Positions 6,483 to 11,345 of a stretch of 11,345 nucleotides of DNA are shown here, piece by piece. The stretch is taken from positions 1 through 11,345 of the forward strand of contig CAYSLJ010000201.1 of assembly GCA_964431735.1 (NCBI GenBank), given 5' to 3'. A program made the translations under genes and the position numbers. Numbering within the stretch: the stretch's first letter is position 1; each line of letters opens with the position of its first letter. The notes beneath the pieces were generated by a model. It worked only from the letters and a program-made list of their open reading frames with translations, had not been told where the DNA came from and searched no databases. This DNA is from CALARM01 sp964431735. Lineage in GTDB: Bacteria > Vulcanimicrobiota > SpSt-956 > JAKJGF01.

Positions 6483-7655
6483 TTATCGGCCCAGATATTT
6501 TCTGGCGCCATGCTCCCTGCAGAACAGAAGAAATTCATCGGCAGATTTATAATCAGGCTCTTCAGGGAGAGAGGTTTTTTCATAGACTTTCTCAAATCTT
6601 TCTGCCAGTTCATGAGCTTTTTCAAGAGTTTCCTCTATGGGAATTTCTCCTTTTTTTACAGAGAGTAATTCATCTTTAATAACACCTTTAACCTCTATAA
6701 GAGGCTCTCCTTCAGTCATCCAGTTTATACCAGAATATAATAATCTGAGCAGGTTATAGGCATTTTTAGGTCTGTATTTACGGGCCGGCATTATTTCATC
6801 TTCAGGAGCGTTCTTTAAAAATTCTTTTAGTATATCAAAGCCCCTCTGAGGAAGTAATCCCCTGTCATAAAGGGATTGATACAGATCAGTAATGAGTTCT
6901 TTCGCTTCATAAGGAGTTTTTAAGGGCATTTTTTCTGCAAGTAACTCGCTTACCTGCTCCATATTTAAATCGGGATGTTCACCTATAATTACTATAATTT
7001 GATTCTGTACCTTATATCTATTTAATTTCTGCCGGATCTTTTTAAACTGACTCATGGCATAATGGCCGAAACTTCCATAGATATATTTAGAAATAAAGAT
7101 AGCTCTTTTTTTTCTGAGTTCCTCTCCCAGTTCCGTAATTTTACAGACAAGTGGTGACCAGAGGGTTTCCAGTGTATTTGCATCAGCCCTTAAACCCTGA
7201 TATATGGCTTTCTGTACCTCCCAGTACTGACTGTCTGTATCAGGGTTACGTATCTCGTCAGGAGCATTATAAATACTTGCCGTGGCAGAAAAAGGTAAAA
7301 GAAAAATGCCTTTTTTATCCGTATCTGAAGATTCATCGGAAAGTCCCCACGCCTGAGATCCTACAATAGCCTCATATATAATCTCGTTTTTTAATTCCTT
7401 CCATTCATATTGACTCCTGGAAATTTCGTGGAGTACATTTTGTTTTTGCACTACAAGCTGGTCCCTCTGGCAGATAATTTTCCTGCCTCCAGGAGTTATT
7501 ATTTCATAGGTATTATAATAAAAGCTCTGAACTCTTCCTACTGTACCGGCCTTTAATATATAACCGTCATCCGATTTCTGAGGAGATTTTAATACTACAT
7601 CCGTCCCTTTCGGGATAGTAATTGAATTTTCGTCAAGAGTAAATTTTTTATTCAT
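6483..7655 (-). CDS. RlaP/YcgL-type predicted nucleotidyltransferase with N-terminal SH3-like domain
   Basis: The core matches the predicted nucleotidyltransferase family related to E. coli YcgL and phage RlaP (Pfam Nuc-transf). The motif is AIVGSQAWGLSDESSDTD (residues 96-113), in which GS and the DxD pair Asp111/Asp113 would hold the nucleotide and metal. DANTLETLWSP (158-168) is the usual second motif. A helical part follows to residue 390. Its substrate is unknown. Residues about 15-70 (GTDVVLKSPQ, AGTVGRVQSF, GRKIICQRDQLVV) look like a KOW/SH3-type barrel ahead of the catalytic core, suggesting RNA or protein binding. No Shine-Dalgarno is visible before ATG 7655, and a TATAAT lies 7 nt upstream, so the mRNA is probably leaderless. 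The gene faces the transglycosylase and shares no operon with its neighbours. Confidence 0.88.
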   Translation of the reverse strand: MNKKFTLDENSITIPKGTDVVLKSPQKSDDGYILKAGTVGRVQSFYYNTYEIITPGGRKIICQRDQLVVQKQNVLHEISRSQYEWKELKNEIIYEAIVGSQAWGLSDESSDTDKKGIFLLPFSATASIYNAPDEIRNPDTDSQYWEVQKAIYQGLRADANTLETLWSPLVCKITELGEELRKKRAIFISKYIYGSFGHYAMSQFKKIRQKLNRYKVQNQIIVIIGEHPDLNMEQVSELLAEKMPLKTPYEAKELITDLYQSLYDRGLLPQRGFDILKEFLKNAPEDEIMPARKYRPKNAYNLLRLLYSGINWMTEGEPLIEVKGVIKDELLSVKKGEIPIEETLEKAHELAERFEKVYEKTSLPEEPDYKSADEFLLFCREHGARKYLGR

Positions 7656-7662
7656 AAAATAT

Positions 7663-7677
7663 ATTATATCATATAAT
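7663..7677 (-). promoter_or_regulatory. promoter -10 and palindrome of the nucleotidyltransferase gene
   Basis: On the minus strand TATAAT (7668-7663) lies 7 nt before the ATG, so transcription would begin at or next to the start codon. It is one end of a 15-bp perfect palindrome, ATTATAT-C-ATATAAT. The -35 is weak (TTATCG at 7690-7685, 16-bp spacing). The palindrome may be an operator or a by-product of AT richness. Confidence 0.5.
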
Positions 7678-7716
7678 TTAGGAACGATAATTAAATAACT
7701 GTCTCAAATATATTAA

Positions 7717-7751
7717 ATCGTGACGCGTAACGCGTAACGCGTGACGCGAGG
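7717..7751. repeat. full CGTRACG heptamer repeat
   Basis: After AT come CGTGACG, CGTAACG, CGTAACG and CGTGACG, then CGAGG. The first 30 bases match the repeat at 6432-6463 exactly, including the order of the GA and AA units. Confidence 0.7.
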
Positions 7752-7819
7752 AAAGAGACAATTAATAAAATTCTATTCCTCAGTCAAAGCACTATAGTTG
7801 ATAGCCAAATGGTATAGCA

Positions 7820-7880
7820 CGTAATGCGTGACATGTTTATGGCTCTACGCATCACGCATTACGCTTTACGCATTACGAGG
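7820..7880. repeat. inverted pair of heptamer repeats forming a 12-bp hairpin
   Basis: CGTAATGCGTGA (7820-7831) is perfectly repeated in inverse as TCACGCATTACG (7852-7863), with a 20-nt loop. The right side continues as an array of ACGCATC, ACGCATT, ACGCTTT and ACGCATT (7847-7874), ending ACGAGG. These are the CAT variant of the heptamer, two copies facing each other. Confidence 0.6.
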
Positions 7881-7913
7881 TTATTATTTATGGATAAAAA
7901 GTAACTATAAAAA

Positions 7914-7942
7914 TTGACTGGAATCTCTAAAGGAACTATAAT
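7914..7942 (+). promoter_or_regulatory. strong housekeeping-type promoter
   Basis: TTGACT (7914-7919), a 17-bp spacer and a perfect TATAAT (7937-7942) precede the CsgG/FlgT-like gene. The start site would be near 7949, giving a leader of about 42 nt that carries the RBS GAAGGAGG. Confidence 0.8.
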
Positions 7943-7990
7943 AAAATTATAAAAAATCTATAAATAAAATAATTGAAGGAGGAAATTTAT

Positions 7991-8917
7991 ATGAATTACA
8001 AAATGAGTTTAATGTTCATTTCTTTAGCTCTGATATTCCTTTTCTCAACAGGCTTATTGGCTTCCGAAACAAAAGCAATAGCTATTCTTCCTTTCAGGGT
8101 AAATAATATAGATGTAGATATGGATGATGACGAAGCCTCCCATGCTGTGGCCAGAATGGTAACGAATTCACTTGAAAAATCATGGAAGATTAAAACAGTA
8201 AAATACAGTGATGTCCTCAGAGCTATGGATAACTTGAATTTAAAAGAATTTCCCGAGAAAAAAGAATTGCAGGAAGAGCTGGCAAAAGCACTGAATGCAC
8301 AGTATATTATCACAGGATGGATAGAAAATATTGAAATAAAGGAAGATGATAAAAATATCAGTGACTGGTGGGACGGAGACAGAGACATTAACGTAAAAAG
8401 ACAGTATGCCATAGCAGAGCTGAGAGTCAACCTTATAGATGCCTCTACACTGACAGTACTGGACTTTTTAGAAGGGAAAGGTACGGAAAATAAATTCGGC
8501 GTCAATGTCGAAGATTATGATATAGGCAGTTCTAAATTTGAAGAAACCATAGTGGGTATTGCTCTTAAAAGTGCAGTTTCAGAGATGGCGGAAGGAATTA
8601 TAGAACATATTGATAAAACAGCCTATCAAAATGATGGCAGAGATTCCTCTGAAGGACTTGTTGCTTATGTCGACGGAGAGGAAGTTGTTATCAATACAGG
8701 ATCCGAAAAAGGAGTTAAAGAGGGAGATATCTTTAATATTATCAAACTCATTAATATAAACGATCCTGAAACAGGGAATGTAATAAAAGTAAAAGAGGAG
8801 ATAATTGCAGAAATTCACATTTTCCAGGTGGAAACAAAAAGTGCCACAGGTAAGGTTCAAAATTTAAAGGCCAGTTACTCGATTCAGGTGAAAGATCGTG
8901 TCAGAAAAAAAATATAA
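7991..8917 (+). CDS. secreted CsgG-like protein with FlgT-type C-terminal domain
   Basis: The start is ATG 7991, 7 nt after the AGGAGG. An upstream in-frame TTG at 7973 would include that RBS. A signal peptide covers about 1-24 (MSLMFISLALIFLFSTGLLA), with no lipobox cysteine, unlike true curli secretion lipoprotein CsgG. Residues about 28-205 have the CsgG/TolB-N-like pattern: AIAILPFRVNN, then ALNAQYIITGWIENIEI, then AELRVNLIDASTLTVLDFLEGKG. Residues about 223-308 resemble the C-terminal domain of the flagellar protein FlgT: VAYVDGEEVVINTGSEKGVKEGDIFNI, DPETGNVIKV, IAEIHIFQV and VKDRVR. The protein is probably a periplasmic or outer-membrane-associated assembly factor. No curli or flagellar genes are nearby. 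It has its own promoter and terminator. Confidence 0.85.
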   Translation: MNYKMSLMFISLALIFLFSTGLLASETKAIAILPFRVNNIDVDMDDDEASHAVARMVTNSLEKSWKIKTVKYSDVLRAMDNLNLKEFPEKKELQEELAKALNAQYIITGWIENIEIKEDDKNISDWWDGDRDINVKRQYAIAELRVNLIDASTLTVLDFLEGKGTENKFGVNVEDYDIGSSKFEETIVGIALKSAVSEMAEGIIEHIDKTAYQNDGRDSSEGLVAYVDGEEVVINTGSEKGVKEGDIFNIIKLININDPETGNVIKVKEEIIAEIHIFQVETKSATGKVQNLKASYSIQVKDRVRKKI

Positions 8918-8949
8918 AATTTCTCCATTCATCTCCACCTGATTGCTTT

Positions 8950-8964
8950 GTTACGCAATAGAGG
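8950..8964. repeat. remnant of the heptamer repeat
   Basis: GTTACGCAATAGAGG matches the left part of the heptamer repeat and the flank of the copy at 4368-4389 (TTACGCA, then AATTAGAGG). It lies between the CsgG/FlgT-like gene and its terminator. Confidence 0.4.
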
Positions 8965-8978
8965 TTGAAATGTTTAAG

Positions 8979-9010
8979 AAATCAGTTGCAATGATGTAAC
9001 TGATTTTTTT
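8979..9010 (+). terminator. intrinsic terminator of the CsgG/FlgT-like gene
   Basis: AAATCAGTTGCA (8979-8990) pairs with TGTAACTGATTT (8995-9006), with one G-U pair and the tetraloop ATGA. A run of seven T ends at 9010. It separates this gene from the mod operon. Confidence 0.9.
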
Positions 9011-9071
9011 ACTATTGAATTTAATAAAACCTTTTCACTTCACCATTCATCTTCCTGAAATAACTCTGTCA

Positions 9072-9101
9072 TTGACTGTTTCGTTATATTTATGTTAATA
9101 T
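9072..9101 (+). promoter_or_regulatory. promoter of the modEAB operon
   Basis: The -35 is TTGACT (9072-9077) and the -10 is TAATAT (9096-9101), 18 bp apart. Only 7 nt separate the -10 from the modE ATG, so the transcript should begin at or beside the start codon. No Shine-Dalgarno is present before modE, which agrees with a leaderless mRNA. Confidence 0.7.
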
Positions 9102-9105
9102 AACG
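9082..9105. promoter_or_regulatory. ModE box (operator)
   Basis: CGTTATATT (9082-9090) and AATATAACG (9097-9105) are perfect inverted arms with a 6-bp spacer. This agrees with the known ModE recognition pattern CGnTATATa-N6-tATATAnCG. The site covers the -10 and most of the spacer of the modEAB promoter, so bound ModE should block RNA polymerase and repress its own operon when molybdate (or tungstate) is plentiful. Confidence 0.88.
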
Positions 9106-9108
9106 GCT

Positions 9109-9468
9109 ATGAGAGTCAAACTAAAAATAAGCATAATAAATGATAAAGAAGAATCTTTCATGGGTATAGGACTCGTATGGCTTTTAAGAAAAATAAAAGA
9201 AACAGGTTCAATAAGCCAGGCAGCAAAGGACATGGATATGTCTTATGCAAAAGCTCACAGAATAATAAAAAGACTCGAAAAAAACACAGGGGTAAAAATA
9301 CTTGACACAAAAACAGGAGGTATAGACAGAGGAGGGGCTTTACTTACTCCCTTTGCAGAAGATTTTATCGATAAGTATGATAAATATCAGAAAAAAGTTA
9401 AAGATTACGGAGAAAAAGAATTTCTGGTTTTTCTGAGTAATATTGGAGAAGATAAATATGCTATATAG
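9109..9468 (+). CDS. modE: ModE-type regulator, DNA-binding domain only
   Basis: This LysR-like winged helix protein is the N-terminal domain of ModE. It has the expected opening strand (RVKLKISI), FMGIGLVWLLRKIKETG (17-33) and GSISQAAKDMDMSYAKAHRI (33-52), the recognition helix region, followed by the wing with RGGALLTPFAEDFIDKY (74-90). At 119 residues it lacks the two C-terminal TOBE/molbindin domains that bind molybdate in E. coli ModE (about 260 residues). Short ModE proteins are known in other bacteria; how this one senses the oxyanion is not visible here. A ModE box lies in its own promoter. The start at 9109 keeps the first conserved strand and fits a leaderless transcript. The gene overlaps modA by 11 nt. 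Confidence 0.88.
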   Translation: MRVKLKISIINDKEESFMGIGLVWLLRKIKETGSISQAAKDMDMSYAKAHRIIKRLEKNTGVKILDTKTGGIDRGGALLTPFAEDFIDKYDKYQKKVKDYGEKEFLVFLSNIGEDKYAI

Positions 9469-10270
9469 AAAAAAAATATATTTGATTATATTTTTCGTTG
9501 CTTTATTTTTTCTCTTGTTTGTGCAAACCTACAAACATATCATAGCCGGCTCCCCCGACAAGCGTATTACCGTATTTGCCGCAGCTTCACTGACTGAACC
9601 TTTCAGGGAAACAGGGAAATTATTTGAACAGAAAAACCCGGGAGTCAGAGTTGTTTTTAATTTTGCAGGCACCCAGAAACTTCTTGCTCAATTAAAGGAA
9701 GGTGCAAGAGGAGATATCTTTGTTGCTGCAGGTATGGAAGAAATAAAAGAGTGTGTAAAAAATTCTCTGATTTTTCCAGGAACAGAAAAAACTTTTGCCG
9801 GGAACCATCTTATTATTGTATTTCCACGTGACAATCCCGGAAAAATTACAGACATCCCGTCTCTTACAGGCAAAGGGTTAAAGATTGTAATAGCTGACAC
9901 ATCTGTTCCGGGAGGACGATATGCAGTTAAAAGCCTTGAACTTATGGAGAAATATTATGGAAAAGGATTTAAAGATAAGGTTTTAAAAAATGTTGTTTCA
10001 AGAGAAGAAAATATTAAAATTGTTATGACCAAGATCCTTCTTGGAGAAGGAGATGCAGGATTTGTTTATGTTTCAGATGTTGATTTAAAGGAGAGAAAAA
10101 CCGGCACCATAAAAATTCCTGACAAATTTAATGTTTCCGTATATTATTATGCAGTATCATTGAAAAACACGAAGCATATGGAACTTTCAGATAAATTTGT
10201 TAGGTTTCTTCTTTCTGAAGAAAGTCAGACCATTCTTAAAAATTATAATTTTATCCCCCTTAATAAATAG
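9458..10270 (+). CDS. modA: molybdate/tungstate-binding periplasmic protein ModA
   Basis: ModA captures molybdate or tungstate and delivers it to the ModB permease. The start is ATG 9458, 7 nt after GGAGAAG and inside the end of modE, which suggests coupled translation. The N-terminus (residues 7-24) is a strong signal segment, with likely cleavage near HIIAGS (28-32) and no lipobox, so the protein should be free in the periplasm. Family motifs are ITVFAAASLTEPF (37-49), VRVVFNFAGTQKLLAQL (63-79), GARGDIFVAAG (82-92), IADTSVPGGRYAVKSLE (145-161) and LLGEGDAGFVYVSD (194-207). The oxyanion-coordinating serine of AAASL is present. The second motif reads GTQ instead of the common GSS. Total length is 270 residues, normal for the family. 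Molybdate and tungstate specificity cannot be separated by eye. Confidence 0.92.
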   Translation: MLYRKKIYLIIFFVALFFLLFVQTYKHIIAGSPDKRITVFAAASLTEPFRETGKLFEQKNPGVRVVFNFAGTQKLLAQLKEGARGDIFVAAGMEEIKECVKNSLIFPGTEKTFAGNHLIIVFPRDNPGKITDIPSLTGKGLKIVIADTSVPGGRYAVKSLELMEKYYGKGFKDKVLKNVVSREENIKIVMTKILLGEGDAGFVYVSDVDLKERKTGTIKIPDKFNVSVYYYAVSLKNTKHMELSDKFVRFLLSEESQTILKNYNFIPLNK

Positions 10271-10282
10271 CTACAGGAGATT

Positions 10283-11068
10283 ATGAAGAAAAAAAAGTGC
10301 CCTTATATATTTTTTACAATTATACCTTTAATGTTATTACTTGTCTTGCCAGTTCTATCTTTATTATTAAAAACATCTCCGGAGATTTTTATTTCTTCTT
10401 TAAGAGATTACAGTATATGTCAGGCAATATTACTCACTATATTAACAAGTTCTCTGTCTGTATTACTGATTTTTTTATTCGGAACGCCTCTGGCATATCT
10501 CATGTCAGGAAAACATTTCAGAGGGAAAAATATTTTTTCTGTATTAATAGAGCTTCCCTTTGTACTTCCTCCTGCCGTAGCAGGCATTGCTCTCCTTATT
10601 GCCTTTGGCAGAAATAGTTTTACTGGTAATTTCTTCGATACAGCAGGTATTGAAATAGCTTTTACTCCTATCGCTGTTATTCTTGCCCAGATGTTTGTTT
10701 CATCACCTTATTACATAAAGAGTGCCATAAATGGTTTTTCTATGATTCCAGAGGAACTGATGGAAGCTGCAGAGATAGACGGTGCCTCTGAATGGAAAAT
10801 CTTTAAAGATATTATTCTTCCTCTTTCCCGGAGATCCATAATGAGCGGTATTATTCTCTCCTGGGCCAGAGCAGTGGGAGAATTCGGAGCAACTATTATT
10901 TTTGCCGGCAATTATCCGGGAAGAACCCAGACAATGTCGCTTGCCGTTTATCTCGGATTGCAGAGTGATTTAAATAAAGCTATAACTCTGGCAGTTATTC
11001 TACTGGTTATTTCTTTTATTATATTATTTACGGCAAATAAAAATTTATTTTCATATGAACTGAGGTGA
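10283..11068 (+). CDS. modB: molybdate ABC transporter permease ModB
   Basis: ModB is the membrane channel of the molybdate/tungstate importer. The protein has about five or six hydrophobic segments (roughly 9-29, 46-75, 88-108, 127-145, 185-210, 232-250). The permease-to-ATPase coupling loop (EAA motif) is clear at 158-182: EELMEAAEIDGASEWKIFKD, then ILPLS. The segment ARAVGEFGATIIFAGNYPGRTQTMSLAVY (195-223) is typical of ModB/CysT permeases. The start has RBS AGGAGA close by, 12 nt after the modA stop, so the two are cotranscribed. The stop TGA is followed at once by repeats. No ATPase (ModC) gene starts within the remaining 277 bases, so either modC lies beyond them or another ATPase is used. 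Confidence 0.92.
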   Translation: MKKKKCPYIFFTIIPLMLLLVLPVLSLLLKTSPEIFISSLRDYSICQAILLTILTSSLSVLLIFLFGTPLAYLMSGKHFRGKNIFSVLIELPFVLPPAVAGIALLIAFGRNSFTGNFFDTAGIEIAFTPIAVILAQMFVSSPYYIKSAINGFSMIPEELMEAAEIDGASEWKIFKDIILPLSRRSIMSGIILSWARAVGEFGATIIFAGNYPGRTQTMSLAVYLGLQSDLNKAITLAVILLVISFIILFTANKNLFSYELR

Positions 11069-11070
11069 AA

Positions 11071-11209
11071 CAGGAGTTACGCATTAATTGTTTGTCATCC
11101 CCGCTTTCACGGGGGCCTATAAGCTTTTTCATAAAATTACAGTGGATTCCCGCGTATGGGAATGACACAGGTCTATCGATGTTTTTATTTCAAAAATGCG
11201 TAACTCCTG
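11071..11209. mobile_element. 139-bp MITE-like element with 15-bp perfect terminal inverted repeats
   Basis: CAGGAGTTACGCATT (11071-11085) is exactly inverted as AATGCGTAACTCCTG (11195-11209). The ends begin CAGGA and contain TTACGCA, like the ends of some insertion sequences I recall from cyanobacteria (CAGGACTTACGCA). It encodes no protein and starts 3 bp after the modB stop. I see no convincing target-site duplication. A second palindromic element is nested inside. Confidence 0.6.
11093..11167. repeat. 75-bp palindromic element with TGTCATYCCC ends
   Basis: TGTCATCCCC at the left and GGGAATGACA at the right are imperfect inverse copies. Inside are CCCCG/CGGGG near the left and ATTCCC-N6-GGGAAT at 11146-11163. 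The latter resembles the widespread GTCATTCCCGCG-type intergenic repeats and the Neisseria dRS3 pattern (ATTCCC-N8-GGGAAT). Confidence 0.6.
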
Positions 11210-11223
11210 ATAAAAATCATCTT

Positions 11224-11257
11224 CCCGTCACGCGTTACGCGTTACGCATCACGAGAG
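11224..11257. repeat. full heptamer repeat, inverted orientation
   Basis: Read on the minus strand it gives CGTGATG, CGTAACG, CGTAACG and CGTGACG, then GG. It is the same element as 6432-6463 in the opposite orientation, with two or three base changes. Confidence 0.7.
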
Positions 11258-11333
11258 TTTATACTCACCCCTGGAATGTATTTTCTACAGTTAAGGGGTT
11301 GTCAAGAAATAACCCAATCATATTTACGTCTAT

Positions 11334-11345
11334 ATCGTGACGCGT
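11334..11345. repeat. start of another heptamer repeat at the window edge
   Basis: ATCGTGACGCGT is identical to the first 12 bases of the repeats at 6432 and 7717 and runs off the end. The bases between 11258 and 11333 hold an ACCCCT/AGGGGT inverted pair (11267-11272, 11294-11299) and no gene I can support. Confidence 0.55.

Larger units (their letters stand above)
7656..7990. other. repeat-rich divergent spacer
   Basis: This 335-bp space separates the nucleotidyltransferase (leftward) from the CsgG/FlgT-like gene (rightward). It contains the leaderless promoter at 7663-7677, a full heptamer repeat at 7717-7751, a hairpin-forming heptamer pair at 7820-7880 and a strong rightward promoter at 7914-7942. 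I see no coding frame in it. Confidence 0.6.

Noticed and set aside
6260..6668. Short frames across the convergent junction
   Set aside because: They are antisense or alternate-frame shadows of the transglycosylase and nucleotidyltransferase and read through the heptamer repeat.
6432..7880. CRISPR array
   Set aside because: The repeats are 7-bp units without spacers of constant length, and no cas gene is present.
7996..8505. 169-codon frame on the minus strand
   Set aside because: It lies wholly inside the CsgG/FlgT-like gene, whose signal peptide, domains, promoter and terminator are clear. The serine-rich antisense product has no support.
9011..9108. Molybdenum-cofactor riboswitch upstream of modE
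   Set aside because: There are fewer than 100 bases between the terminator and the ATG, the promoter leaves no leader, and no such structure is visible.
9443..9457. TTG start five codons upstream for modA
   Set aside because: The GGAGAAG RBS lies directly after that TTG and fits ATG 9458.
11065..11340. Open frame of 91 codons after modB
   Set aside because: It starts with GTG overlapping the modB stop and translates the MITE-like element and the heptamer repeat (PVTRYALRIT). No RBS fits and there is no domain.

Overview
The window is AT-rich (roughly a third G+C by eye) and gene-dense. Several intergenic spaces carry short period-7 repeats. Promoters are of the housekeeping type: TTGACT followed by TATAAT or a close variant, 17-18 bp apart. 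Shine-Dalgarno sites are strong at most genes. Secreted proteins without a lipobox (a ModA, a lytic transglycosylase, a CsgG/FlgT-like protein) suggest a diderm bacterium with a periplasm. A large eukaryotic-type Ser/Thr kinase with a beta-propeller sensor and the abundant intergenic repeats fit an uncultured, candidate-phylum-type bacterium. I cannot name the phylum from sequence alone.

Layout. 1-51: possible 3' end of an upstream gene. 255-674 (-): a nikR nickel-regulator gene, intact except for one in-frame TGA where the family has tryptophan. 675-1020: AT-rich divergent spacer with several perfect palindromes. 1021-1521 (+): an unrecognised 166-residue protein, closed by an 18-bp perfect symmetrical terminator. 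1722-5308 (+): a transmembrane Ser/Thr kinase with a seven-bladed extracytoplasmic propeller, followed 47 nt later by a secreted six-bladed NHL propeller. 5435-6430 (+): a secreted lytic transglycosylase, possibly in the same unit. 6483-7655 (-): a convergent RlaP/YcgL-type nucleotidyltransferase with a leaderless-looking start. 7991-8917 (+): a secreted CsgG/FlgT-like protein with its own promoter and terminator. 9109-11068 (+): a modE-modA-modB operon driven by a promoter overlapped by a near-canonical ModE box. 11069-11345: repeats, including a 139-bp MITE-like element, where modC might have been expected.

How the genes work together. The clearest circuit is molybdate/tungstate uptake: a short ModE made of the DNA-binding domain only, a periplasmic binding protein and a permease, apparently autoregulated through the box at 9082-9105. 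The second theme is the cell envelope: a kinase that exposes a propeller outside the membrane, a secreted NHL propeller and a peptidoglycan-cleaving enzyme in a row. This is consistent with envelope sensing, but the link is inferred from gene order only.

Most unusual points: the single nonsense codon in nikR; two genes whose -10 box lies exactly 7 nt before the ATG; a heptamer repeat (CGTRACG) in a conserved four-unit order at several sites; and unrelated sequences elsewhere in the window that also repeat every 7 bp.
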